Positions 45,522-53,385 of a DNA stretch of 64,000 nucleotides are shown here, piece after piece. Positions within the stretch are counted from its first letter, which is position 1. Each line of letters starts with the position of its first letter. The position numbers and the translations under genes were made by a program. The stretch is from an uncultured beta proteobacterium (GTDB lineage: Bacteria; Pseudomonadota; Gammaproteobacteria; Burkholderiales; Burkholderiaceae_C). The stretch is taken from contig CAIVXG010000025.1 in NCBI GenBank assembly GCA_903909815.1, positions 1-64,000 on the forward strand, written 5' to 3'. The notes beneath the pieces are model-generated. The model saw only the letters and a program-made list of their open reading frames with translations. It was not told the origin of the DNA and made no database searches.

Positions 45522-47258
45522 TCAGGCGGTATCAAGACCGGGGTTGGCCTGCACACCGACGAGCTTGGGGCTGTTGAGCCGGCGTGCCGACACCTTGCCG
45601 TCGCGCGATTTGAGCCAGCTCTCAACCACTTCCCAAACCTGTTTGTTTCCCTGACTTTTCGCTTCTTCAGCCACTGGAGCCCAACCTGCCACCTTGTACT
45701 TCTTGTCGGCCTGAAGCAGTTGTCCGTTCAGTCGCATGTCTTCGATGCGCTTGCCTATGGCTGCACTTGGGTTGCAACTGTAGTGCAGGCCACCGACGCG
45801 CACCATGTCACCGCCTTGCTGGTAGTAGGGATCGGGGTTGAACAGGTTGTCGGCCACGTCTTCCAGAACAGTCTTGATGGTCTCGCCGCTCATCTCGGTG
45901 AGCGTTGCGTAGGAATAGGTGGTTGCCGTCATGTCCATGAGCCACTCGCGCGTGATGGCCTGCCCCGGTAGCAGCGTCGTTCCCCAACGAAAACCTGGTG
46001 AGAATGCCAGGTCGGCACCCTGCACTTCCATCAAGGCGTCCAATAGCAACTGATCGCCCGTGCCGTTGAAGTTACCCCGGCGGTAGAGCGTGCCCTCAGT
46101 CACGGCCAGCTTCTCCGACAGTTTGCTCTCATAGGGCGCGCGCACACGCGTGATGAGCGCGTCCATTTCCTTATCTGCCGGGAGCATGTTGGCAAACACG
46201 GGCAGCAACCGGTAGCCAAAGTCAGTGACCTTCTTGTCCTTGACCTCGAAATCCAGTACTCCCAGGAATTTTCCGTTGGACCCGGCGTTCGTCACGATGG
46301 TTTTGCCACCAGAATTGGACACGATGGATGCCACGGGCATACCGTCGTGCGTGTGACCGCCCAGGATGGCGTCAATCCCCCTTACGCGGCTCGCCATCTT
46401 CAGGTCCACGTCCATGCCGTTATGCGACAGGACAACCACGACTTGGGCACCCTTGGCACGCGCCTCAAGCACCATTTTTTGCATGTGCTCGTCCTGCACT
46501 CCAAAGGCCCAGTCGGCAACCATGTAACGCGGATTGGCAATCGGCGTATACGGAAATGCCTGGCCGATGATGGCGCAGGGAACGCCATTGATTTCGCGCA
46601 GCACATAGGGCTTGAACACCGGATCGCCAAAGTCATTTGTCTTGACGTTTTGCGCGACAAAATCTACCTTGCCGGCGAAGTCCTTTTCGATGATCTCCTG
46701 CACCCGCTCCATGCCCAGCGTGAATTCCCAATGCCCTGTCATCATGTCCACGCCCAGCAGCTTGCACGCGTCCACCATATCCTGTCCACGGGTCCAAAGC
46801 GCTGTGCCGGAACCCTGCCAGGTATCGCCGCCGTCGAGCAGCAAGGCGCCGGGGCGACTGGCCTTCAGGCGCTTGACCAAGGTTGCCAGATGCGCAAAAC
46901 CGCCGACCTTGCCGTAACGCTTAGCCGCCTGCTCGTAATCCAGGTAAGTGAGTGCATGCGCCTGCGCCGTGCCGGGGCGCACATTCGCCACCTTCAATAA
47001 ATGCTCGCCCACCAGGTGCGGCAGCTTGCCCTGCATGCTGTTCAAACCGATGTTCACGTGGGGTTCGCGAAAATAGATCGGCTTGAGCTGGGCGTGGCAG
47101 TCGGTCATGTGCAGGAACGACACCTGGCCGAACTTCGGGATGTCGTACAGCCCATCACCGGCCACAGCCGTCTCGGCGTGGGCATAGCGGCTCAGTGCCA
47201 TGCCAGCCATGGTGCCTGCGCCCAGCACTTGAAGAAACTCGCGCTTGGTGAGGTTCAC
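45522..47258 (-). CDS. soxB: SoxB thiosulfohydrolase
   Basis: A 578-aa periplasmic manganese enzyme that releases sulfate from the SoxYZ-bound thiosulfonate. The Tat-type leader is LTKREFLQVLGAGTMAGMAL. The metallophosphoesterase-like motifs are MTDCHAQLKP, LLLDGGDTWQGSG, MTGHWEF, VVVLSHNGMDVD and ILGGHTHDGMP. The start is GTG 47258 (M-N-L-T-K-R-E), overlapping the soxX stop; the longer frame to 47567 lies in soxX. The length fits SoxB proteins. Confidence 0.97.
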   Translation of the reverse strand: MNLTKREFLQVLGAGTMAGMALSRYAHAETAVAGDGLYDIPKFGQVSFLHMTDCHAQLKPIYFREPHVNIGLNSMQGKLPHLVGEHLLKVANVRPGTAQAHALTYLDYEQAAKRYGKVGGFAHLATLVKRLKASRPGALLLDGGDTWQGSGTALWTRGQDMVDACKLLGVDMMTGHWEFTLGMERVQEIIEKDFAGKVDFVAQNVKTNDFGDPVFKPYVLREINGVPCAIIGQAFPYTPIANPRYMVADWAFGVQDEHMQKMVLEARAKGAQVVVVLSHNGMDVDLKMASRVRGIDAILGGHTHDGMPVASIVSNSGGKTIVTNAGSNGKFLGVLDFEVKDKKVTDFGYRLLPVFANMLPADKEMDALITRVRAPYESKLSEKLAVTEGTLYRRGNFNGTGDQLLLDALMEVQGADLAFSPGFRWGTTLLPGQAITREWLMDMTATTYSYATLTEMSGETIKTVLEDVADNLFNPDPYYQQGGDMVRVGGLHYSCNPSAAIGKRIEDMRLNGQLLQADKKYKVAGWAPVAEEAKSQGNKQVWEVVESWLKSRDGKVSARRLNSPKLVGVQANPGLDTA

Positions 47259-47902
47259 TGATTGACTGCCGACTTCGGGTCCAGCAGCAGGGCCATCACG
47301 TGCTTGATTTGCTGCTCGGTGAGGATGCCGTTGTGCCCGAAGCGCGGCATGTTGGAGCAGGCATTCGACGCCCTGGAGTTCCAAATTTTGTTCCAAGTGT
47401 AATCCATGATGACCTTGGCTTGCGGGCTCGCCCGGTCCGCCACGCCGCGCAGCTTCCCGTAGTTGTACAGGCTGGGGCCAATGGTGCCAAAAGACACTTC
47501 GTCCTTCGTGATCTGGTGGCAGTTGTAACAATTCCCGCCGTTGGGTTCGGTGGGGTTGTCGGTCCAAGTCAGGCCGCGCCCGCTTTGCGCGATCTTCTCG
47601 CCCTCTTTCCAGTCGCCCAGGTAGTTGCCATCTGTGGGCAGCTTCAGCGTCTTCCGGCTCGCGTCCTGAATGGCGCTGGCCGCGACTGCATCCAGCGGCT
47701 TGCCGGCAACGTCCGCTGAGCTGCAGGCGCGATTCGCCTCGTCCTGCTGCAGTCGGCCCACCTTAGCCATGCCTTCGTCGCGGAACGAAGCTTTGACAAT
47801 GTCGGCGGTGAGCCTGTCGAAATCGGGCGCTGTGGCTGGAGTCGAGCAGGCGCTCAGGCCGGCCACAGCGACGGAGCAAAGAATTTTGGAGATGTGTTTC
47901 AT
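47255..47902 (-). CDS. soxX: SoxX c-type cytochrome
   Basis: A 215-aa cytochrome partner of SoxA. A lipoprotein-type leader (VAVAGLSACSTPA, lipobox LSAC) is followed by an N-terminal extension and the heme motif CYNCH near residue 125. The distal Met ligand is probably in NMPRFG. SoxAX oxidatively couples thiosulfate to SoxYZ. It is longer than the shortest SoxX forms because of the N-terminal extension. The start is ATG 47902. Confidence 0.93.
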   Translation of the reverse strand: MKHISKILCSVAVAGLSACSTPATAPDFDRLTADIVKASFRDEGMAKVGRLQQDEANRACSSADVAGKPLDAVAASAIQDASRKTLKLPTDGNYLGDWKEGEKIAQSGRGLTWTDNPTEPNGGNCYNCHQITKDEVSFGTIGPSLYNYGKLRGVADRASPQAKVIMDYTWNKIWNSRASNACSNMPRFGHNGILTEQQIKHVMALLLDPKSAVNQ

Positions 47903-47912
47903 GGCCGCCCTC

Positions 47913-48713
47913 TTAACGTTTGATGGCAGGCGCAATCGACTCGATGCCCTTGCCGTTCACCCCCATATAGACCGCCAGCGCGATCGTGGCGTCGCTGCCA
48001 AACAGCGGCGCAGGGAAACGCTGCTGCCGGTAGCAATCGTTTAGACGCAACTGCATGCCCCACATCTGACCGTTGGAAACGCGGTATGCTGGCCAGCCAC
48101 CAAAACCGATGCCGGCTCCAGGGCCGCGGGTCAAATTGGGCAGATCCTGCAATCGGATACGTTTGTCGTCTGCGCCGTGGCAGGTGGCGCAGGCAAAGTC
48201 GTGGGGTCCGCCGCGCGCAAAAAACAGCCGCTTTCCCACCTCGTACATCAGGCGCTCCTGCTCATGTGCTTGCGATAGGTTGAATTTCATGCCCTTGGAC
48301 TCAGCTGAAATCCAGGTCGCCAATGCGGTGAGGTTCTGCTGCTCTCCTTGACCAAAAGGCGTAGCAGCAATTTGCACCGCGTCAAAGCCCTGCAGCGACT
48401 GCATGCAGCTTAAGAGGCGCGTTTCCAGATCCTGTACACGGCCGGTGTCGGCAAAGTAGCGTGGCAACTCGACAAAGGCGCCCTTGACGACGCCCGGGCC
48501 CTTGCCAAGGTCGCACTTTTCAAGTGACACTTTTTTGGGCCCGCGAAGCTGCTTCCACAGGTCTTCACCCTTGGCCTCGAACAGGTCGGCCGGATTGCCG
48601 TCTTGCAGCATGGCGCGGTACTCGGCAATGCCATCGGCCGTCGACTTTTGCGCCCAAGCCGTTGCGACGGTACACGCCAGCAAGGCCCCGAGCAGAATCT
48701 TTTTCATATTCAT
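47913..48713 (-). CDS. soxA: SoxA c-type cytochrome (one heme site)
   Basis: A 266-aa protein with signal peptide (ILLGALLACTVATAWA). Only one CxxCH is present (CATCH in DFACATCHGADDK); the heme-ligand cysteine is in NDCYRQQRFPAP. The N-terminal half has two cysteines (EKCDLG and LLSCMQ) where diheme SoxA has a second heme, so this is the monoheme type. The start is ATG 48713 (M-N-M-K-K), ten bases from soxX. Confidence 0.94.
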   Translation of the reverse strand: MNMKKILLGALLACTVATAWAQKSTADGIAEYRAMLQDGNPADLFEAKGEDLWKQLRGPKKVSLEKCDLGKGPGVVKGAFVELPRYFADTGRVQDLETRLLSCMQSLQGFDAVQIAATPFGQGEQQNLTALATWISAESKGMKFNLSQAHEQERLMYEVGKRLFFARGGPHDFACATCHGADDKRIRLQDLPNLTRGPGAGIGFGGWPAYRVSNGQMWGMQLRLNDCYRQQRFPAPLFGSDATIALAVYMGVNGKGIESIAPAIKR

Positions 48714-48777
48714 GGCACCAATCAGTTGAGGACAGAGCACGCCTACTTTGCGAAGCTTCGGTCGGCCCCGCAAGGTT

Positions 48778-49089
48778 TCAGGAGACCGTGGCTTCGTCGG
48801 TGCGGGTGTCGCCGCGGTTATCTTTCCAGGTAATGGCCACTTTGTCGCCAACCTTGGCACCCTTGATTGAAAACTGCAGGAAGGGGTTTTTCGATACGCC
48901 CGTACCCCATTCGGCCGTCAACACGGTCTTGCCATTGTGTGTGCCAGTGACCTCCTGGATGTACCAGGCCGGAATCACTTTTCCCGCAGCGTCCTTGCGC
49001 TGCCCGGTTTCCATTTCGTGACTCATCAGCACGCGAATGGTGGCGTTGGTGCCGGCCATCTGGGCCCGAATTTTCATTGGATCAGCCAT
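48778..49089 (-). CDS. soxZ: SoxZ sulfur-carrier partner
   Basis: A 103-aa cytoplasm-made subunit, exported bound to SoxY. MADPMKIRAQMAGTNATIRV, MSHEMETGQRKD and IPAWYIQEVTGTHNGKTVLT are SoxZ features. TCAGGAGACTTACT precedes the ATG at 49089. It is in the canonical order after soxY, 51 bases away. Confidence 0.96.
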   Translation of the reverse strand: MADPMKIRAQMAGTNATIRVLMSHEMETGQRKDAAGKVIPAWYIQEVTGTHNGKTVLTAEWGTGVSKNPFLQFSIKGAKVGDKVAITWKDNRGDTRTDEATVS

Positions 49090-49140
49090 AGTAAGTCTCC
49101 TGAGTGACGACAGTTTGAAAGATATGAGTTGCGCGTCGAA

Positions 49141-49599
49141 TCAGCCGCCGCAACCGCCCAGTGTTACCTTGACTTCCTTCTTGGCGTAGAGGACTTTTCC
49201 ATCGTTCATCACCGCAACCACGAACACGTCGGAGGACTGACCCATCTTGGTCCGAGTGGCGACGCTGGTGTCAACAGAGTCACTCATGTGGAAAACTGCG
49301 ATCAAAGCCGTGGGGTTCTTCTCCACCACAATCAACATCTGTTTCACGCCCGCAAGCGCAGTGGCTGCACCCACTGGTACTACCGCGCCATTCTCCGCAA
49401 TGTCGGGTGCCTGAATCATGATGCTGGCGCTGGCAACGGGTGCGCCCGCGCCCAGCGCTTTGGTGACGTCGGCCAGGCTTTTGGCTTCGAACGCCGCCTT
49501 GTTGACTGCGGCGCTTGCGTACTGCGGAAACAGCCCGGTGCTGGCCAGAAGGCCGGCCACCAGGGCACTTTGTTTGATTGCTTCGCGACGAGTCTGCAT
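49141..49599 (-). CDS. soxY: SoxY sulfur carrier
   Basis: A 152-aa protein with a Tat-like leader (TRREAIKQSALVAGLLASTG). The C-terminal swinging arm is VTLGGCGG, whose cysteine carries thiosulfate and sulfane sulfur. SoxY-type core strands include AAVNKAAFEAKSLADVTKAL and VFVVAVMNDGKVLYAKKEV. The start is ATG 49599 with AGGAGAAAAGAGC upstream. It leads the soxYZAXB operon. Confidence 0.97.
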   Translation of the reverse strand: MQTRREAIKQSALVAGLLASTGLFPQYASAAVNKAAFEAKSLADVTKALGAGAPVASASIMIQAPDIAENGAVVPVGAATALAGVKQMLIVVEKNPTALIAVFHMSDSVDTSVATRTKMGQSSDVFVVAVMNDGKVLYAKKEVKVTLGGCGG

Positions 49600-49882
49600 G
49601 CTCTTTTCTCCTGATGGTTGGACTCTGTGGAACAGACCGTGCACCGATAAATCTGTTGCTGGCGCCTATTTTCGTGACTCTGCCAATGCCCCGCGATGGG
49701 GGAAACATCATTACCCACATGGGCTACCCAGCATCATCCTTCGCGGTGATAGACGCAGGCCCCACGCTACCCAAGAATGCGAGCGTGTCGATTGGGTCGC
49801 TTGATCCTCGCATTGGGTGACTCGCGCGTACCCATCGCCCAATAATCGGCTTTCACCAGCCACCCTTAGGAGACGAGACATC
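49600..49882. promoter_or_regulatory. Divergent control region between soxY and tusA
   Basis: 283 bases hold no gene. Notable words are CCCACATGGG (about 49715-49724), ATTGGGT twice (about 49792 and 49812), and on the minus strand TATTGGGCG (49836-49844) followed by ATGGGTA (49829-49835). Both of the last two words recur before dsrA. Confidence 0.5.
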
Positions 49883-50110
49883 ATGGAATTCAACAAGGAA
49901 TTTGACGCATCCGGACTAGCCTGTCCGCTGCCCATCGTAAAGACCAAGAAGGCGCTGTCCGACATGAGTTCGGGCCAGGTTTTGCGCGTCATCGCGACCG
50001 ACCCCGGCTCGGTTTGCGATATGGCGGCATTCGCTGAGCAGACCGGCAACGCCTTGCTGGAACAAAGCACCGAAGCCAGCAAATACGTCTTCTATCTCAA
50101 GAAGGCCTGA
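49883..50110 (+). CDS. tusA: TusA-family sulfur-carrier protein
   Basis: A 75-aa sulfurtransferase carrier. DASGLACPLPIVKTKKAL holds the CPxP cysteine that carries persulfide; the rest follows SirA/TusA. The start is ATG 49883 with TTAGGAGACGAGACATC upstream. The order tusA-dsrE2 is the known sulfur-trafficking module of sulfur oxidisers, supplying DsrEFH and DsrC. Confidence 0.93.
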   Translation: MEFNKEFDASGLACPLPIVKTKKALSDMSSGQVLRVIATDPGSVCDMAAFAEQTGNALLEQSTEASKYVFYLKKA

Positions 50111-50137
50111 GCGCATCACCAACGTCCGGAGCAAATT

Positions 50138-50608
50138 ATGGCAACGAAAAAAATGGCGCTCATCGCGACCAAGGGTACGCTCGACATGGCGTATCCGCCC
50201 TTCATCCTGGCATCCACGGCGGCAGCGCTGGGCTGGGAAGTGCAGATATTCTTCACTTTCTATGGTCTGCAATTGCTGCGTCACAGCCTGGACGACATCA
50301 AGATCAGTCCGCTGGCCAACCCCGCCATGCCCATGCCTGTTCCCATGCCGGTATTTGTGCAAATGCTGCCGGGCATGGAGTCCATGGCCACCATGATGAT
50401 GAAGAACAAGATGAAGTCAAAAGGCGTGGCCTCTCTCAAGGAATTGCGCGACATTTGCCTCGAAGCCGAAGTCAAGTTTGTTGCCTGTCAGATGACTGTT
50501 GACCTGTTCGAGTTTGAGCACAGCGACTTCATCAAGGACGTCGAATACGGCGGCGCCGCAACCTTCATGAAGTTTGCTGGCGAGTCCGACGTCTGCCTGT
50601 TCATTTAG
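50138..50608 (+). CDS. DsrE2-family membrane-associated sulfurtransferase
   Basis: A 156-aa DsrE/F-like protein. KKMALIATKGTLDMAYPPFI and LGWEVQIFFTFYGLQLL are the DsrE2 entry; the NPAMPMPVPMPVFVQMLPGM segment and EVKFVACQMTVDLF, with the probable active cysteine in ACQM, are typical. It sits 27 bases after tusA and probably exchanges persulfide with it. Confidence 0.9.
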   Translation: MATKKMALIATKGTLDMAYPPFILASTAAALGWEVQIFFTFYGLQLLRHSLDDIKISPLANPAMPMPVPMPVFVQMLPGMESMATMMMKNKMKSKGVASLKELRDICLEAEVKFVACQMTVDLFEFEHSDFIKDVEYGGAATFMKFAGESDVCLFI

Positions 50609-50713
50609 CGCGACCGGGACTGAAACCCGGTGCCGGTGCTCCCGCCAAAGCGCTGCGCCGCAATCGTCGGCGTAGCGCGCATGCGCACCGCGCTTCCCAA
50701 ATTGGAGATAGCC

Positions 50714-51595
50714 GTGAAGAAACTCATTCTGTGCTGCATGTTGCTGTGCGCTTCGCAGCTCAGCCTGGCGCTGGCGCCCTACATGCACGCAGGGAAATTG
50801 CCAGCGACTGACCTGCCGACGCAATTGGTCCAATTGGAGAAAATGCTTCAGGCCGAGGGCTTCAGTGTCATTGGGCGGCACACACCCAAGGGCTTACCCC
50901 AGCACGCCAGTCTGGTCGTCACCGACCCGGCGATGCAGGATGCGCTGCGCAACCTGGGAGGTGCAGCCATTATCGCCTCGGGCATTCGTGTGGGCGTGCA
51001 AAGCGACGGTAGCGTGTCGTACATGAATCCTGACTACTGGTATCGCGCCTATCTGCGCGGCCAATTTAAAGCTGCGCAGCCTGCTGTGAAATCGGTGCAG
51101 GCACGCCTGGCCAAAGCGCTGGGCGAAGGGCAGGGCTTTGGTGGCGACGTGGCTGAAGGGGACTTGGCGAACTACCGCTATATGTTCGGTATGGAGCGAT
51201 TCGATTCGACCAACAGCGAGCTCAAGACCCACGCCAGTTTTGATGAGGCGCTCAAGACGGTGCAGACTTCATTGACACGGCACCTTGGCAATACCAGCCG
51301 GGTCTATGAGGTGATCATGTCGGAGCAAAAGATCGCCGTCTTTGGCGTCGCCATGGACGACGCTGGCGATGGCGAAGGACTGTGGGTGAACAAGATTGGC
51401 GCTGACCACATCGCGGGCTTGCCCTACGAGTTGTACATCGTGGACAACAAGGTGTACGCACTTTACGCACGCTATCGCATCGCTCTGGCCTGGCCAGCTC
51501 TGGGAATGGGGCAGTTCATGGGCATCATCAGTACCCCTGATGCCATTCGTAACACACTGCTACGGGTGGCAGTGGGTGCGGACCGCAGCAACTGA
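50714..51595 (+). CDS. Secreted protein of unknown function (DUF302-like feel)
   Basis: A 293-aa protein with signal peptide (VKKLILCCMLLCASQLSLAL). GTG 50714 follows TTGGAGATAGCC; the longer frame to 50630 lacks a ribosome site. LPTQLVQLEKMLQAEGFSVI, GRHTPKGLPQHASLVVTD, then MNPDYWYRAYLRG resemble DUF302-type proteins at the start, but the second half has no family I recognise. Its place between dsrE2 and yeeE suggests a periplasmic role in sulfur handling; function unknown. Confidence 0.6.
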   Translation: MKKLILCCMLLCASQLSLALAPYMHAGKLPATDLPTQLVQLEKMLQAEGFSVIGRHTPKGLPQHASLVVTDPAMQDALRNLGGAAIIASGIRVGVQSDGSVSYMNPDYWYRAYLRGQFKAAQPAVKSVQARLAKALGEGQGFGGDVAEGDLANYRYMFGMERFDSTNSELKTHASFDEALKTVQTSLTRHLGNTSRVYEVIMSEQKIAVFGVAMDDAGDGEGLWVNKIGADHIAGLPYELYIVDNKVYALYARYRIALAWPALGMGQFMGIISTPDAIRNTLLRVAVGADRSN

Positions 51596-51619
51596 GACGG
51601 AGTTGAGAGTGAGGCGTCC

Positions 51620-52723
51620 ATGTTTTCTTCGTTGAGTCCTTCCACCTCGGTTGTTTGGGGCGGTTTTGTCCTGGCCTTCGTCTTTGGTTTCGTTGCCAAT
51701 AAGACCAATTTTTGCACCATGGGCGCGATCTCGGACGTTGTCAATATGGAGCACTGGGGCCGCGTGCGGATGTGGCTATTGGCAATAGCAGTCGCCATGC
51801 TGGGCGCGAATGCGCTGGACTACCATGGACTCATTGATTTGCCCAAATCAATTTACCTGCGCCCTCGCCTTTCCTGGCTTTCGCTGCTGCTGGGAGGCTC
51901 ACTGTTTGGCGTAGGCATGACCCTCGCTGGCGGGTGCAGCAACAAGAACTTGGTGCGTTTGGGTGGAGGCAGTTTGCGCTCACTGGTGGTGCTGGTGTTC
52001 ATGGGCATCTCGGCCTACATGACGCTCAAAGGTCTTTTCGGTCAGTGGCGAGCCAACTATCTGGACCCGGTCGCGTTCGATCTGGGCGCACTCGGACTGA
52101 GCACGCAGGGTCTGCACAGCATTCTGGCCAGAGTCGCCGGGCTGCCGCAGAAGACGGCGCAGCTTGTCAGCGTGGGCGCAGCCAGCCTGGCCTTGCTGAT
52201 GTTCGTTTTCAAGGACAAGCGCTTTCGCGCGAATACATCCCAAGTGCTGGGTTCATTCGTGCTCGGTCTGCTGGTCGCCGCGGCCTGGTACCTCACCGGC
52301 CACATCGGCTTTGGCGAAGACCCGCAGACGCTGGAGACGGTGTACTTCGCCACGGCGTCGCACACACTGGAGTCGCTGAGTTTTGTCGCTCCTACGGCCT
52401 ACAGTCTGGAGCTATTGATGCTGTGGACCGACCAGTCCTTGCACCCGAGTTTTGGCGTCGCCAGCGTGTTGGGCGTGGTGCTGGGGTCCTACACCTATGC
52501 CATCAGTACCGGCCAGTTTCGCTGGGAAGGGTTTGCCTCGCTGGAAGACCTTCGCACCCAATTGCTAGGAGCCATCCTCATGGGTTTTGGCGGTGTCACC
52601 GCTTTGGGCTGCACGATTGGACAGGGGCTCTCCGGTGTGTCCACTCTGGCCCTTGGCTCGTTCATCGCGCTGGCCGGCATTTTGGCCGGGGCCGTGGTGA
52701 CGATGAAGTGGCAGCAACGCTGA
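51620..52723 (+). CDS. YeeE/YedE (TsuA-like) sulfur-compound transporter
   Basis: A 367-aa membrane protein with about nine helices. The paired motifs NFCTMGAISDVV, TLAGGCSNKNLVRLGGGSL and ALGCTIGQGLSGVSTLA hold the conserved cysteines that pass thiosulfate or persulfide in the YeeE/TsuA family. It is the last gene of the tusA-dsrE2 set and its stop lies 15 bases from that of the convergent 72-aa gene. It probably moves sulfane sulfur across the inner membrane. Confidence 0.88.
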   Translation: MFSSLSPSTSVVWGGFVLAFVFGFVANKTNFCTMGAISDVVNMEHWGRVRMWLLAIAVAMLGANALDYHGLIDLPKSIYLRPRLSWLSLLLGGSLFGVGMTLAGGCSNKNLVRLGGGSLRSLVVLVFMGISAYMTLKGLFGQWRANYLDPVAFDLGALGLSTQGLHSILARVAGLPQKTAQLVSVGAASLALLMFVFKDKRFRANTSQVLGSFVLGLLVAAAWYLTGHIGFGEDPQTLETVYFATASHTLESLSFVAPTAYSLELLMLWTDQSLHPSFGVASVLGVVLGSYTYAISTGQFRWEGFASLEDLRTQLLGAILMGFGGVTALGCTIGQGLSGVSTLALGSFIALAGILAGAVVTMKWQQR

Positions 52724-52738
52724 CCGGCAGGTACAAGC

Positions 52739-52957
52739 TCAGTCGTCACCCAGGGGTGCGGAAGTCCGCACCTGGCTAAGCAGGTCTTCAGCCTGCTGTT
52801 CGCTCTGCGCAAACATGAGCTTGATCTTTCCCACCGGGTCTGGTGCGGGAGCAAGACGCAAGGCCTTGGCGTGCGTGGACGCCAGCTTGAAGTCGTCAAA
52901 TTCACACAACTTTTCGAACTGAAAAAACGGCTTTACACGGTAAATGAAATACGGCAC
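52739..52957 (-). CDS. 72-aa conserved small protein, probably soluble
   Basis: Starting at GTG 52957 (M-P-Y-F-I-Y-R-V) gives a 72-aa protein: VPYFIYRVKPFFQFEKLCEF, DDFKLASTHAKALRLAP and IKLMFAQSEQQAEDLLSQVR. I recognise a conserved small betaproteobacterial family of this look but know no function. An ATG at 53008 is in frame and would add 17 residues. It is the last gene of the minus-strand block. Confidence 0.65.
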   Translation of the reverse strand: MPYFIYRVKPFFQFEKLCEFDDFKLASTHAKALRLAPAPDPVGKIKLMFAQSEQQAEDLLSQVRTSAPLGDD

Positions 52958-53043
52958 GGCGCTAGGCCTTTTCTGGAAATGAATGAAAGTGAGAGAACAA
53001 ACTTTCATGACTAGACGCCTATCGCGGAGCCGAATCATGCAAG

Positions 53044-53385
53044 TTAGATGTAGTGTTTGGTGGCGTGCCGGCGTCCTGGTAGTGCTTTCTGGATGATGAC
53101 GCCGCGCACGGCGCTCAAATCGCTCAGTGCCGCGTCGGAAAACGACGGATTCAGGGCATGCAGCGTCCAACCGGTCTGCGTGCGCAGCAACTGCCTGAAG
53201 GTCCACTCACCTTCGTGACAAGCCAGGACGTAGGAGCCGTCTTTGGCCAAACCCTCGGGCTCGATGATGATGACCTCGCCCTCGTTGAATTCCGGAGCCA
53301 TGCTGTAACCCAGCACCATCAGGGCGAAGGACTCACCGCCCCCACAATCGGGCGCCAGCTCGTGCGCGGCTATGGCAGGCGTCAT
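53044..53385 (-). CDS. S24/LexA-like peptidase fold lacking the catalytic lysine
   Basis: A 113-aa protein with an S24 domain but no DNA-binding domain. MVLGYSMAPEFNEGEVIIIE matches the GDSMxP region, with the catalytic Ser intact. EGEWTFRQLLRTQTGW aligns with the LexA segment that ends VTVKRL; the Lys is replaced by Arg. It is probably inactive as a peptidase, or uses another base. It overlaps the reductase gene (ATGA). Confidence 0.7.
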   Translation of the reverse strand: MTPAIAAHELAPDCGGGESFALMVLGYSMAPEFNEGEVIIIEPEGLAKDGSYVLACHEGEWTFRQLLRTQTGWTLHALNPSFSDAALSDLSAVRGVIIQKALPGRRHATKHYI

